Of a stretch of DNA of 64,000 nt, positions 13,827 to 23,644 are shown one piece after another (position 1 is the first letter of the stretch; every line of letters begins with the position of its first letter). The position numbers were made by a program, and so were the translations under genes. The notes beneath the pieces were generated by a model. It made no database searches and was not told where the DNA came from. It saw only the letters and a program-made list of their open reading frames with translations. Source of the stretch: a gamma proteobacterium HTCC2207 (GTDB lineage Bacteria > Pseudomonadota > Gammaproteobacteria > Pseudomonadales > Porticoccaceae); NCBI GenBank assembly GCA_000153445.1, contig CH672396.1, positions 686,172 through 750,171 on the forward strand. The letters run 5' to 3'.

Positions 13827-14768
13827 ATGCGCAGTTTTAAGCAATCCCTATTACTTTTCTCAAAAGGCTTGGCCATGGGCGCTGCCGATGTGGTTCCCGG
13901 TGTCTCGGGCGGCACAATAGCCTTTGCCAGTGGTATCTATATGGAGCTTATTAACACTATCAAGTCGTTGAATCTGGAGGCGCTCAGAACCCTAAAGACT
14001 CAGGGGCTAGCCGCTGCCTGGCAATATATTAATGGCAATTTTCTGCTCACCTTGGTCAGTGGTATTTTAACCAGCTTATTTTCTCTGGCTGTGGGTATGC
14101 AGTACCTGTTGGCGCAACACCCGCGGCCACTTTGGTCATTTTTTGTCGGTTTAATTGCCGGCTCAGTGATCTATCTACTCCGCCAATACCGCATTGCTCG
14201 CTGGCAGGATATGCTGCTATTTGCGGTCGGTGTGTTTATCGCGTGGTCTGTGTCAGTGGCACCCGCAGTGCAGCTTGAAGGCAATCTGACGACTATGTTT
14301 TTTGCCGGGAGCATTGCTCTCTGTGCGATGATTTTGCCCGGTATTTCAGGCTCTTTTATCCTTGTTCTCCTCGGGCTATATCCAGTTTTTATCGGTGCCA
14401 TTGCTGAGCTTCAGCTGGATATTCTCAGCGTATTCGCGCTTGGCGGCCTTCTAGGCCTGGCGCTCTTTAGTCGCTTTCTCTCCTGGCTATTGGCACATTA
14501 TGAAGTGTCGGTTATTGCCACTATGTGTGGCTTTTTGGTGGGTAGCTTAAATATTATCTGGCCCTGGAAGTTGGTGCTGGAGTCCACTGTCAGTCACTCA
14601 GGCAAGACCATAGTACTGGCGGCAGAAAATCTCTGGCCAAGCCAATATACAGCGTTGGTTGGCGTTGATGCGCAAACCCTGCTCAGTGTCAGCGCCATGT
14701 TATTGGGCTTGATTTTAGTGCTGGGTTTAGAATATGTTGGATCAAGGTTTCAGAATGAAACCCTATAA
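13827..14768 (+). CDS. DUF368 membrane protein, undecaprenyl-phosphate translocase type
   Basis: 313 aa with about 8-9 hydrophobic segments. Two glycine-rich repeats, PGVSGGTIAFASGIY (about residues 23-37) and PGISGSFILVLLGLY (about 171-185), are the DUF368 hallmark and suggest an inverted-repeat transporter fold. Proteins of this family (PopT) have been reported to recycle undecaprenyl phosphate across the inner membrane for peptidoglycan and LPS carriers; transfer of that role here is by family. It sits between pcm and nlpD, matching an envelope theme. Confidence 0.88.
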   Translation: MRSFKQSLLLFSKGLAMGAADVVPGVSGGTIAFASGIYMELINTIKSLNLEALRTLKTQGLAAAWQYINGNFLLTLVSGILTSLFSLAVGMQYLLAQHPRPLWSFFVGLIAGSVIYLLRQYRIARWQDMLLFAVGVFIAWSVSVAPAVQLEGNLTTMFFAGSIALCAMILPGISGSFILVLLGLYPVFIGAIAELQLDILSVFALGGLLGLALFSRFLSWLLAHYEVSVIATMCGFLVGSLNIIWPWKLVLESTVSHSGKTIVLAAENLWPSQYTALVGVDAQTLLSVSAMLLGLILVLGLEYVGSRFQNETL

Positions 14769-14798
14769 ACTTCTATAACTCTCTGCAGGTAGTCTAAT

Positions 14799-15581
14799 TT
14801 GACAGCCAAGCCGGTTCCAATAGTCTCTGCGTTAGCGCTGATAGCGGTCATTTTAGTGGCCGGCTGTAGCAGCAATAACTCGGCGCCTGTCAGTAGCCGT
14901 TCTGCGCCGCCTAGTACTCGCGTAATGGTGCATCAGGTTGAATCAGGTGAGACACTTTATTCCATTGCTTGGCGCTATGACCTGGATTTCCGCAAGCTCG
15001 CGCGAGCTAATGGGATAAGAGCACCTTTCGTTATTAGTCGCGGCCAACTGCTGTCATTGGATACCAGTAAAATAAGCAGTGCGGCGGCTAAAACTGTTAG
15101 TAAAGCAGTTAAAAAGACTAAAATAGCCGCGCGGAAGGCCACTTCGATTGCTCCTGCGACCAGTCCAAAGGTAACAGAAACCCTTAAAATTAAGCCTAAA
15201 TCTGTCCCTAGTCCTGTAGTGTATAGCACTAATTGGCAGTGGAAATGGCCGATTAAAGGCAAAATAGTTGAGTCATATAGCCTTCCCAAGCTGCATAAGG
15301 GAATAAAAATTAAGTCCGTCAGCCGAGCAGCGGTGCGGTCTTCAGCTCCGGGTGTCGTAGTTTATGCAGGAGAGGGTTTACGCGGGTATGGTAAGCTGGT
15401 TATCATTAAGCACAGTGAGATTTTATTAAGTGCCTATGCTCACAATGATCAGATTATGGTCAGAGAGGGTCAGTCCGTAAGACAGACCGAAATTATCTCT
15501 CGATTGGGTTCTGATGGTACGGTGTATTTTGAAATACGCAAAGATGGGTATCCAGTGGATCCTGAGGCCTATTTGAGATAG
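14799..15581 (+). CDS. nlpD: NlpD-like lipoprotein (LysM + degenerate LytM)
   Basis: 260 aa. The signal peptide ends in the lipobox LVAGC (Cys23). LysM follows at about residues 44-87 (HQVESGETLYSIAWRYDLD), then a basic linker and a C-terminal M23/LytM domain (HKGIKIKS, VVYAGEGLRGYGKLVIIKH, YAHND). The zinc ligands are broken: the HxxxD Asp is replaced in HKGIKI and the last HxH has become VYFEIR. It is thus an NlpD-type activator of amidase AmiC at division rather than an enzyme. The start is TTG. It sits upstream of rpoS as in other gammaproteobacteria. Confidence 0.92.
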   Translation: MTAKPVPIVSALALIAVILVAGCSSNNSAPVSSRSAPPSTRVMVHQVESGETLYSIAWRYDLDFRKLARANGIRAPFVISRGQLLSLDTSKISSAAAKTVSKAVKKTKIAARKATSIAPATSPKVTETLKIKPKSVPSPVVYSTNWQWKWPIKGKIVESYSLPKLHKGIKIKSVSRAAVRSSAPGVVVYAGEGLRGYGKLVIIKHSEILLSAYAHNDQIMVREGQSVRQTEIISRLGSDGTVYFEIRKDGYPVDPEAYLR

Positions 15582-15785
15582 ATAGATGAAATTAAGATCG
15601 AAAGCGTTTGAAGAGGTTGATAAATTGGACAGCTATATCGTCAACCTTGTTGAGCTAGCTCAACGCAAGTTGTAGATAGTAAGTTATTTGAAAAGCAGTA
15701 TGTAAAAAAGGAAGCGGTACCGTTCTGGAGAGGTCACTAGATTGTGACTTGGAACATGGAGTAACATTAAAGGGATTATGACGTT

Positions 15786-16706
15786 ATGGAATCAGCGTTA
15801 AAAGTAGATATAGAAAAAGTACAAAACGACGATCAAGGAAGCTCATCGGAAGTTAGTCATCAGGTTATTGATGCTACCAGCCTCTACCTCAAAGAGATTG
15901 GTTATGCTCCGTTACTTACGGCAGCAGAAGAAGTCTTCTACGCTCGAAAACTCCTCAAAGGCGATGAATCAGCACGCAAGCGCATGATCGAAAGCAATCT
16001 GCGATTAGTGGTTAAAATCGCGCGTCGCTATGTCAATCGTGGCCTCGAACTGCTCGATTTAATCGAAGAGGGTAATATCGGCCTTATGCGTGCGGTAGAA
16101 AAGTTCGACCCCGAACTGGGCTATCGTTTCTCCACCTATGCAACCTGGTGGATTAGGCAAACTATTGAGCGTGGGCTGATGAATCAGACACGCACTATTA
16201 GATTGCCGGTGCACATAGTGAAAGAACTCAATGTCTATGTGCGCGCCTCGCGCAAACTGGCTCAACGGCTCGATCACACACCAACACCGGAGGAAATTGC
16301 CGAAGAGGTGGATAAGCCAGTGGAAGATGTGCTGAAGATATTCAGTCTCAGTGAGCGCATATCATCTATTGATATACCGGTTGCTGAGAATGAAAAGAGC
16401 CTTATTGAAACGATTTCTGCGGAGGGAGCCAGTAGTCCCGAGCGACAGGTCGAAGGCGAAAATCTTTCCGAAGTACTCAATAAATGGCTTGCTCAGCTGC
16501 CTGAAAAACAGCGCGAAGTGTTAGTTAGACGTTTTGGTCTGTTGCACCATCAGGAAGAGACCCTTGAGCAGGTTGGACGCGAAATCGGTCTTACCAGAGA
16601 GCGCGTACGTCAGATCCAAGTCGATGCCCTGAGAAGGTTGCGTGATGTCCTGCGCAAGCACGGGTTAAACGGTGACGTGCTGTTTGAGGAGTTAGATGGA
16701 GCTTAG
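15786..16706 (+). CDS. rpoS: RNA polymerase sigma factor RpoS
   Basis: 306 aa general stress sigma factor, somewhat shorter than E. coli RpoS (330). Region 1.2/2 has [17 protein letters not shown] and [34 protein letters not shown], region 2.4 has [11 protein letters not shown], and region 4 has [15 protein letters not shown] with the [24 protein letters not shown]. The 204-bp leader after nlpD could host translational control; an AAAGGGA element lies shortly before the ATG. It ends the run from pyrG. Confidence 0.97.
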   Translation: MESALKVDIEKVQNDDQGSSSEVSHQVIDATSLYLKEIGYAPLLTAAEEVFYARKLLKGDESARKRMIESNLRLVVKIARRYVNRGLELLDLIEEGNIGLMRAVEKFDPELGYRFSTYATWWIRQTIERGLMNQTRTIRLPVHIVKELNVYVRASRKLAQRLDHTPTPEEIAEEVDKPVEDVLKIFSLSERISSIDIPVAENEKSLIETISAEGASSPERQVEGENLSEVLNKWLAQLPEKQREVLVRRFGLLHHQEETLEQVGREIGLTRERVRQIQVDALRRLRDVLRKHGLNGDVLFEELDGA

Positions 16707-16732
16707 GTCAAAGATTGTTTAATTGACGAGAA

Positions 16733-16766
16733 TAAAAAAACCGGCACCTGGATGCCGGTTTTTTTT
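16733..16766. terminator. Bidirectional intrinsic terminator between rpoS and ppa
   Basis: A-tract 16733-16740, stem CCGGCA/TGCCGG with a 6-base loop (16741-16758), then a T-tract to 16766. Because both flanks are homopolymeric, it can stop rpoS transcription on plus and ppa transcription on minus. Confidence 0.92.
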
Positions 16767-16812
16767 GCCAGCAAACTTGTCGTTTACTGGCAGCATAGCC
16801 AAGGGGCCAAGA

Positions 16813-17343
16813 TTACTCAGCCAGATAGCGCTCGCGAGATGACATGATTTCAGCGCGGGCTGCTTCGGCATTGTCCCAGCCATCGACTTTAACCCACTTG
16901 CCTGGCTCCAGTGCTTTGTAGTTTTCAAAGTAGTGGACGATCTGTTTTAGCAGCAGTTCAGGCAAATCACCAATTTCTTGAACATCATCATAGATCTTGG
17001 TCAGCTTGGTGTGTGGCACTGCGAGAAGCTTAGCATCTACACCAGATTCGTCAGTCATATTGAGCACGCCTACAACGCGGCTGCGAATCACTGCACCAGG
17101 AACTACCGGGTAAGGTGAAACAACCAATACATCCAGTGGGTCACCATCTTCAGACAGAGTCTGAGGCACATAGCCATAGTTAGCTGGGTAGAACATTGGC
17201 GTAGCGACAAAGCGGTCGACAAAAATTGCATCGCTATCCTTGTCTACTTCATATTTAATCGGGTCGTGATTCGCTGGAATCTCGATAATTACATTAATAT
17301 CGTTTGGTAGATCATTGCCTGGCGGGATGTCGTTGTAGCTCAT
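16813..17343 (-). CDS. ppa: Inorganic pyrophosphatase (family I)
   Basis: 176 aa, canonical bacterial length. Hydrolyses pyrophosphate to drive biosynthesis. [40 protein letters not shown] (near residues 52-74, with the Mg-binding Asp residues) and [22 protein letters not shown] are diagnostic. Convergent with rpoS across the bidirectional terminator; transcribed alone after an unusual inverted repeat at 17409-17456. Confidence 0.98.
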   Translation of the reverse strand: MSYNDIPPGNDLPNDINVIIEIPANHDPIKYEVDKDSDAIFVDRFVATPMFYPANYGYVPQTLSEDGDPLDVLVVSPYPVVPGAVIRSRVVGVLNMTDESGVDAKLLAVPHTKLTKIYDDVQEIGDLPELLLKQIVHYFENYKALEPGKWVKVDGWDNAEAARAEIMSSRERYLAE

Positions 17344-17408
17344 GATTTCAAATCCGTGATAGTGAAAGTGATAGTGGCATTGAGTGAAATTGATAGTGCC
17401 GAGAGAAG

Positions 17409-17456
17409 GGCCAATTTTTCAGACGAGGAGTATAGCGACTTGCTGAAAAATTGGCC
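17409..17456. other. 14-bp perfect inverted repeat upstream of ppa
   Basis: Arms 17409-17422 and 17443-17456 (GGCCAATTTTTCAG and its complement) flank a 20-base spacer. On the minus strand the spacer contains TATACT, a possible -10 element for ppa, about 85 bases upstream of its ATG. It could be an operator, or a terminator for the TonB-type gene. The function is not determinable here. Confidence 0.5.
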
Positions 17457-17473
17457 AGTGACTTGATAGATTG

Positions 17474-17496
17474 GCGGCACAGAGAAGCTGTGCCGC
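17474..17496. terminator. Hairpin after the TonB-domain gene
   Basis: A 9-bp stem GCGGCACAG/CTGTGCCGC with a 5-base loop lies 9 bases past the stop codon of the minus-strand gene at 17505. No T-tract follows on the minus strand, so termination would be weak or rho-assisted. Confidence 0.45.
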
Positions 17497-17504
17497 TGCT
17501 ATTT

Positions 17505-18830
17505 TCACTTCAGTTTAAAGGTTATGGGTACGGTAATTTCGAAATGATCTGTATTTAGCGCAGCTGGCAGCTCAGGAAAGGGCGCGGCACGCTCAGTGGC
17601 TTTAATGGCGGCTTTGTTGAGTATCGAGTGCCTACTTTTTTGAGCTACTATGACTTTCTTCAGAGCCCCGGACTTACTCACAACTATCGACATACGCACA
17701 GTACCTTCAAGGCCCCGGTCAATGGCGCGGCTGGGGTAGCTGATTTTTTTGTAGATCTTTTGTACGACTAGAGGCGTGTAGTCACGCATGGCAAGAGCCT
17801 CAGTGATACTAAAGTCGACCTCGTCTTCAATGTCAGCGTTAATTTCTGAGTCAGCTGCAACGGTTTCAACCGATGCTTTGGCAAGGCTGCCACTCTTGGA
17901 GCCTGCATTATCACTATCTGCTATGAGCTTGACCGCTGCGCTTTGCTCTTTATTTTGTTCTTCACTCTGGCCTTGAGTCGCTATTGGCTTGGTGCCTATG
18001 TTCGCGGTGGTCGCTACAGCCGCTAATTTGGCTTTTGGGTTCACTGAGATGACTGACTTTACCGTTGTCGCTCTCTCTGTCAGTCTCTCTGCCACTGCCG
18101 CAGGTTCCGGAGGCAGTATCCAGGACGCAGCCAGACTAACTCTTTGCGGATCTGTGGTAACGGTCTTGAGCAGCGCCACTGCCTCTGGATTGCTCTGCTT
18201 GCCAAGAATCTCATTTTTAAAGCTGGTGGTGGGAGGGATCGCACCAATCCAAGTATTGAGCAAAAGGGCAAATACCTCTGATGGCAACCCTGCCACCAAT
18301 TCGGTGCCATTAAAGCGCATAGAAGTGCCGCGGTCAGGACTCGACAGATACTCGATAAAATCTCCTCTTTTTGGCGCTGATTTTGGAGCCTGCATAAGGG
18401 TAATAAGATCTTGAGCTGAATCGGAAAAGGTCTCTCGACTATTGTTGATTGAAATACTCTGCATCCACAGGTTGAACCAGCGGCGTTTGGAATAATTGTT
18501 GAGGACACGTACTTCCATGCGTTTTTGTCCTTGCATCGAATGAGTTATGCCCGGGTTTTGCTGTTGTGTCTCTAAATAGAGCGCTGCGGCAAACTGATCT
18601 TTGCCCAGATCGGCATAGACACTGCTGCCATTCATTACTAGATTGGATTGTGCCGCTGCTAACGAGGTTAGACCTAGGGCAGTCATTATTGCCATGCCTT
18701 TAAATAAGCGCTTTAACCATTTACTTGGCTGAGAGACTAAATTCTTAGACGGTTCCTTAGCCGTTGTAACTGTCTCGCTAACTTTTCTCACTATTGCTGC
18801 GTCACCCGCGGCGGTACCTTGAATGTCCAT
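17505..18830 (-). CDS. Chalcone-isomerase-like domain fused to a TonB C-terminal domain
   Basis: 441 aa. An N-terminal basic stretch and one hydrophobic segment (about residues 45-60, ending LAAAQ) lead to a region at 63-212 that follows bacterial chalcone-isomerase-like domains (AAALYL near 81-86, then RGDFIEYLSSPDRGTSMRFNG and TWIGAIPPTTSFKNEILG near 155-210). A low-complexity Ala/Ser/Glu linker follows, then a TonB C-terminal domain at about 355-441 (YPSRAIDRGLEGTVRMSIVVSKSGALKKV). I chose the ATG at 18830 because AAGGGA precedes it and homology starts later; the frame is open to 19088. The role is unknown; it could couple envelope binding to an energised system. No ExbB/ExbD is nearby. 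Confidence 0.75.
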   Translation of the reverse strand: MDIQGTAAGDAAIVRKVSETVTTAKEPSKNLVSQPSKWLKRLFKGMAIMTALGLTSLAAAQSNLVMNGSSVYADLGKDQFAAALYLETQQQNPGITHSMQGQKRMEVRVLNNYSKRRWFNLWMQSISINNSRETFSDSAQDLITLMQAPKSAPKRGDFIEYLSSPDRGTSMRFNGTELVAGLPSEVFALLLNTWIGAIPPTTSFKNEILGKQSNPEAVALLKTVTTDPQRVSLAASWILPPEPAAVAERLTERATTVKSVISVNPKAKLAAVATTANIGTKPIATQGQSEEQNKEQSAAVKLIADSDNAGSKSGSLAKASVETVAADSEINADIEDEVDFSITEALAMRDYTPLVVQKIYKKISYPSRAIDRGLEGTVRMSIVVSKSGALKKVIVAQKSRHSILNKAAIKATERAAPFPELPAALNTDHFEITVPITFKLK

Positions 18831-19196
18831 TTTAAAAGTCCCTTTTGTGTGTCTCAGCGAATTCATCGCCGACCTACTGGACCACCATTGTCCGCATGGG
18901 AAAGAAAAGTTCAACCCAGTAAAGGTGAAATGCCAACTGTGACACTTTAAAGGCTGATGGATTGTTGCGGATATCACATTGTAGGTCGAAAAATAGGAGC
19001 CAATTCCTCGCTTTATTAGGGCTAATTCAAGTCTAAAACCCAACCGAGTGCACTGCTTTCCAGCTATTGGGAACCCTTTAGTCAACAATCCAGACTACAT
19101 TTTCTCAGCATAAGAACCAAATCCAAAGTAAACTATAAGACGGACTCTATCGTAGACAGAGCATTAATAATAACAAGCAAAATTGGATGGCTACCC
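18831..19196. other. Divergent intergenic region, no gene seen
   Basis: 366 bp between the divergent TonB-domain gene and the RND adaptor gene. It must hold promoters for both sides. A small palindrome (CTCTATCGTAGACAGAG) is near 19145. I cannot assign -35/-10 pairs with confidence and find no convincing small ORF or RNA. Confidence 0.5.
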
Positions 19197-20309
19197 TTGA
19201 ACAGTAATGTACGTGTCTCTCTTATTATCGCCCTGGCAATTAGCCTGTGGTTAGTCTCGGGTTTGTTTTCCTCTCCGGCAACTGAGGACAACGCCAGTGA
19301 AGTCGAACGAAAACTTACGAGGGTGCAGGCTGAATGGTTTGAAGTTCAAGCCTATGAGCCACAACTGGTGTTGCGTGGGCGAACTGAAGCCAATCGATCT
19401 GTAGATGTGAAAGCGCAAATCGCTGGCCGTATCGTCGCTGTTCCAACAGACGAAGGCGTTTCAGTTGAGGCAGGTCAAACAATCTGTGAAGTTGATCAGG
19501 AGGACCGCAGGCAGCGTTTTCAGCATGCTAAGGCTGGCCTCAATCAAGCCACAATTGAATATCAGGGTGCGCAAAAACTGAAGCAGGGTGGCTACCAGTC
19601 AGAGTTGGCAATTGCCCAGGCTAAAACGCGACTTGAATCTGCTCGAGTTGCCCTCAAGCGCAGCAGTCTTGATCTGAACAACCTGTCGATTAAGGCCCCC
19701 TTTGATGGCGTTATTGAGCGTCGACCTGTGGAAGTGGGAGACTTTGTTCAGCCAGGGAAGCTCTGTGCACAGTTGGTTGAGCTCAACCCATTAAAAGTCT
19801 CTGCAGTGATCACTGAACAAGAAATTGGCAAAATTTCTTTGACTCGAGGTGCGCGATTAACTCTGGTTAACGGAGAAACTCTTGAGGGTAAAATTAGTTA
19901 TCTGTCTCGCCAGGCCAACCCAGTTACCCGCAGTTACCGCGTTGAGGCGACGATCGCTAATCCGCAATTGCGCTTTTTAGCGGGGATGTCTGGAAGTCTT
20001 CAAATTGCAGCAGAGCCCATGTCTGCCCATCTTATTCCCTCCAGTCTGGTGTTGCTCGATGATGCTGGTCATTTGATGGTTCGTGCGGTCAATGCCGAGG
20101 GTATTATCTCGTCATTGTCTGTAGCCAATGTGGGTGAAAACAGCGACGGTGTTTGGGTCACTGGACTGCCTGATAGAGTGGCTCTGGTAACGGTGGGACA
20201 AAATTATGTCACTGAAGCTGAGCAGGTTTCTGTCTCCTATAAGACCAGCCTTTCTTCTAGTAGCTCCGAGTCAAACAGCTCTGAGTTAGACAGCTCTGAC
20301 AGTCAGTAA
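19197..20309 (+). CDS. RND efflux periplasmic adaptor (membrane fusion protein)
   Basis: 370 aa. An N-terminal membrane anchor (about residues 8-25) is followed by the lipoyl half-motif (VKAQIAGRIVAVPTDEGVSVEAGQ near 75-98), an alpha-helical hairpin (QHAKAGLNQATIEYQGAQKL...) and the second lipoyl half (IKAPFDGVIERRPVEVGDFVQPG near 165-187), then beta-barrel domains. The C-terminus is Ser/Glu-rich. The start appears to be TTG at 19197; the nearby ATG at 19187 is out of frame. It precedes the permease by 17 bp and would bridge it to an outer-membrane channel, which is not encoded here. Confidence 0.93.
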   Translation: MNSNVRVSLIIALAISLWLVSGLFSSPATEDNASEVERKLTRVQAEWFEVQAYEPQLVLRGRTEANRSVDVKAQIAGRIVAVPTDEGVSVEAGQTICEVDQEDRRQRFQHAKAGLNQATIEYQGAQKLKQGGYQSELAIAQAKTRLESARVALKRSSLDLNNLSIKAPFDGVIERRPVEVGDFVQPGKLCAQLVELNPLKVSAVITEQEIGKISLTRGARLTLVNGETLEGKISYLSRQANPVTRSYRVEATIANPQLRFLAGMSGSLQIAAEPMSAHLIPSSLVLLDDAGHLMVRAVNAEGIISSLSVANVGENSDGVWVTGLPDRVALVTVGQNYVTEAEQVSVSYKTSLSSSSSESNSSELDSSDSQ

Positions 20310-20326
20310 CCGGAATAACAAAACCA

Positions 20327-23300
20327 ATGAAATTTCTCAATCTGATTGTCGATCATGCTCGAGCCACACTCTCAATAATGCTTCTAGTATTATTTGCCGG
20401 CACCATGGCGCGTATTGCCCTGCCAGTAGAAGTTAATCCTAACGTCACTCTGCCATTGGTTATGATCATGGTGAGACATGATGGCATTTCACCTGAAGAC
20501 GGTACCCGACTACTTATCAGACCGGTGGAGAAAGAGCTTAAGACACTCGATGGTCTCGAGGAAATAAATGCCGTTGCCCGCGAGGGTGTGATCTATATTA
20601 TGACGGAGTTCGATATCAGCGAAGATATCGATAAAGTTGTCTCTGAGGTGCGGGAGGCAGTCGACCGCGCTAAAGCGGAGTTTCCCCAAGATACCAAAGA
20701 ACCTATAGTCAATGAACTAAGCCCCAGTCCTGAGCCCACCGTTGTGATTACGTTTTCCGGCGAACAGGCCTCCGAACGCGAAATCTTTAGAACAGCCAAG
20801 TTCTTTCAGCGCAAACTTGAGATGCTGCCCAATGTGCTAAAGGCGGACATCTCCGGTCATCGAGATGAAGTGGTAGAAGCCGTGCTCGATCCTTATAGAC
20901 TCGAGCAGTACAACATAACCGCTGATGAGATGTTGCGTTCGGTGCGGGGAAATAATCTTCTGATTCCTGCTGGTGAAATAGATGCGGCTCAGGGTCGCTT
21001 TGGTATCAAGGTGCCAGCGCTGATTGAAACGACCGACGACATTCGCAAGTTGCCTGTACGTTTTACTGCCGACGGCGTGATTACCCTCGGTGATGTTGCT
21101 GATGTGCGACGCACATTTAAAGACGCAAGCGGTTTTAGTACTATCAATGGTAAGAAGACAATCGCCATTGATGTACGCAAACGGCTCAATGCCAATGCCA
21201 TTCAGACGGTTGCCGATGTGCGCGCCGCTGTGGCGAGCTATCAGGGGCAGTTCTCACAAAATATCGATATTGAATATATTTTTGACAGCTCTGAATATGC
21301 GCAATCAATGGTCAGTGAGCTACAGGGCAATATTCTCACTGCCATGTCTTTAGTTCTAGTCTTGGTCGTCGCGACACTGGGTGTTCGCTCGGGGCTCTTG
21401 GTCGGTTTTGGTATCCCATTTTGTCTGCTCGGCGCGATGATCGTTATCTATCTGCTCGGGTTTAGCTTTAACTTTATGGTGATGTTTGGCCTGCTGCTAT
21501 CTCTGGGTATGCTTATCGATGGTGCAATTGTGGTGGTGGAATTCGCCAATACCCGTGCCTCGGAGGGGTTGTCGAATCGCGAAGCCTATCTGATTGCAGT
21601 AAAGAGAATGGCGATTCCGGTAATCGCCTCGACAGGCACAACATTGGCCGCTTTCTTGCCGTTGCTATTCTGGCCCGGCGTTGCCGGCGAGTTTATGTCC
21701 TATCTACCGATCACTGTGTTTGCAGTACTTGGATGGTCTCTGACCTACGCGCTGATTTTTGCGCCGACTTTGGGGATTGTTATTTCGCGTCGACGCGGAA
21801 AGTCTAAGAAACTACCTGAGGATCATGGCTCTGAAGAGTCGGCCAAAAATCTTTTCCAACCCCTGCTAAATTTTTATCTCAGGACCCTGACACCGATTAT
21901 TGCGCGCCCGGCCATATCCTCTGTAGTCGCAATATTACTGCTGGTGTCGATCTTCTTTGGTTATGGCAAATATGGTGCAGGCCAGGCATTTTTTGCCGAT
22001 ATTGAAAACCGTTACGGGGTGGTTAACGTTCGCGCTCAGGGCAACCTCTCCGTCGAAGAGCGGCGCAAAATTACCGCTGAGGTCGAACAGCGAATCAGCT
22101 CCATTGAGGGTATCCAGCAGCTCTATGGCTTTAGTGAGGGCAATTCAGTAACTCTTGAGCGGGACGCTAGCCGCGATAAGATCAGTTCCTTTTTGGTGGA
22201 GCTCTTTCCCCGAGGTCAGCGTGAGCGCGGCAGCCTTGAGATCTTTGCTGAGATTCGCCAATCCACCGCGAATATGCCAGGAATTTATGTTACCGGTAAG
22301 GAAGTTGAAGGCGGGCCACCGGTGGGCAAGGATATTCAAATTCAGATTTCGTCAGCCGACCGTGAGCTGATGTACAAGACCACCGCTGAGATTCGCGACT
22401 GGATAAAACTCAATGTCGAAGGCTTGCGCGATATAGAAGATACTTTGCCCCTCGCCGGTATTCAGTGGGAGATCGTTGTCGATCGGCCCCATGCAGCAAT
22501 GCTTGGCGTCAATGTTGCCAATGTTGGACAGATGGTCCAGATGGTAACCAATGGCGTGATGCTAGGCGAATTTCGCCCCGATGACGCTGATGACGAAGTT
22601 GAGATTCGCCTGCGCTACCCTGAGCAAAACCGACAACTGGCAGCGCTCGACGAGTTGCGCGTCAACACTCAATCCGGTCCAGTGCCGATCAGTAGTTTCA
22701 GTGAGCGTGTAGCAAAGCCTAGAGTCGATGCCATACAGCGCATTGACATGCTTGAGACAGTGTATATTTTGGCGAATACTGAGGATGGCTATCTGTCGGA
22801 TAATCAAACCAGTGCTATCTCAGAATGGTTGGCGACTCAAGATATAGACGACTCGATCAAAGTGATATTCCGGGGCGCCAACGAAGAGCAGGCTGATTCT
22901 GCTGCCTTCCTCAGTGTGGCATTCTCTCTGGCGATGTCACTGATGTTGATTATGTTGGTAATGCAATTCAATAGCTTCTATCAGGCATTCCTAATTCTAT
23001 TCTCAGTGGTTATGTCTACAGCCGGCGTAATGCTGGGGTTGCTTATCTCTCAGGCGATATTTAGTACTATTCTTACCGGCGTGGGCATAGTCGCCTTGGC
23101 GGGTATCGTGGTGAATAATAATATTGTTCTGATCGATAGTTACAACTTCTTGCGCCGCAGTGATCCGAGCATAAGTGCAGCAGATGCCGTGTTCTCTGCT
23201 GCTAAATCACGTTTCCGCCCGGTTATGTTAACCACCATTACCACTGTTGTTGGTCTGTTACCTCTAGCCAATGGGTACAGTGTCGACATTATTAATCGCA

Positions 23301-23485
23301 CATTCGAAGCTGGTGGTATGGTCTCTACTTGGTGGCAGCCTCTGGCTAGTGCCATCGTCAATGGTCTGTTGCTCTCTACTATTCTGACGCTGCTGTTAAC
23401 GCCAGCCATGCTGTTGTTGCCAGAAATTATTTCAAAGCGTTTCGGTATGCGTGTGGGCAGCAATGAGTTTGGTGAGAACGCCTGA
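20327..23485 (+). CDS. RND efflux transporter permease (AcrB/HAE1-like)
   Basis: 1052 aa inner-membrane trimeric antiporter with the standard 12-helix, two periplasmic-loop plan. In helix 4 the AcrB proton-relay pair Asp-Asp reads D398-G399 (LIDGAIVVVE), and the helix-10 lysine position is N930 (VVNNNIVLID). Such D-G/N variants form a distinct clade of RND pumps, so proton coupling differs from AcrB. Substrates cannot be predicted. Forms an operon with the adaptor; a hairpin at 23496-23521 follows the stop. Confidence 0.94.
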   Translation: MKFLNLIVDHARATLSIMLLVLFAGTMARIALPVEVNPNVTLPLVMIMVRHDGISPEDGTRLLIRPVEKELKTLDGLEEINAVAREGVIYIMTEFDISEDIDKVVSEVREAVDRAKAEFPQDTKEPIVNELSPSPEPTVVITFSGEQASEREIFRTAKFFQRKLEMLPNVLKADISGHRDEVVEAVLDPYRLEQYNITADEMLRSVRGNNLLIPAGEIDAAQGRFGIKVPALIETTDDIRKLPVRFTADGVITLGDVADVRRTFKDASGFSTINGKKTIAIDVRKRLNANAIQTVADVRAAVASYQGQFSQNIDIEYIFDSSEYAQSMVSELQGNILTAMSLVLVLVVATLGVRSGLLVGFGIPFCLLGAMIVIYLLGFSFNFMVMFGLLLSLGMLIDGAIVVVEFANTRASEGLSNREAYLIAVKRMAIPVIASTGTTLAAFLPLLFWPGVAGEFMSYLPITVFAVLGWSLTYALIFAPTLGIVISRRRGKSKKLPEDHGSEESAKNLFQPLLNFYLRTLTPIIARPAISSVVAILLLVSIFFGYGKYGAGQAFFADIENRYGVVNVRAQGNLSVEERRKITAEVEQRISSIEGIQQLYGFSEGNSVTLERDASRDKISSFLVELFPRGQRERGSLEIFAEIRQSTANMPGIYVTGKEVEGGPPVGKDIQIQISSADRELMYKTTAEIRDWIKLNVEGLRDIEDTLPLAGIQWEIVVDRPHAAMLGVNVANVGQMVQMVTNGVMLGEFRPDDADDEVEIRLRYPEQNRQLAALDELRVNTQSGPVPISSFSERVAKPRVDAIQRIDMLETVYILANTEDGYLSDNQTSAISEWLATQDIDDSIKVIFRGANEEQADSAAFLSVAFSLAMSLMLIMLVMQFNSFYQAFLILFSVVMSTAGVMLGLLISQAIFSTILTGVGIVALAGIVVNNNIVLIDSYNFLRRSDPSISAADAVFSAAKSRFRPVMLTTITTVVGLLPLANGYSVDIINRTFEAGGMVSTWWQPLASAIVNGLLLSTILTLLLTPAMLLLPEIISKRFGMRVGSNEFGENA

Positions 23486-23495
23486 GTGATTTCCC

Positions 23496-23521
23496 GGGCA
23501 CTGGTCATAATACCAGTGCTC
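23496..23521. terminator. Hairpin after the RND operon
   Basis: GCACTGGT (23498-23505) and ACCAGTGC (23512-23519) pair across a 6-base loop, with a G-U and a G-C extension. It lacks a T-tract, so it may mark a processed or rho-dependent 3' end. Confidence 0.45.
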
Positions 23522-23644
23522 GGTTGGCTCCCAACCCATCATCTAGTATTCTAGCTACCCTGACATCTGTCTCAATAAAGCTCTGTTACAAGGCTTTTGG
23601 TGATTACTGTCATTTCAAGCAATGTCCTTATCAAAGGCCTTTTG

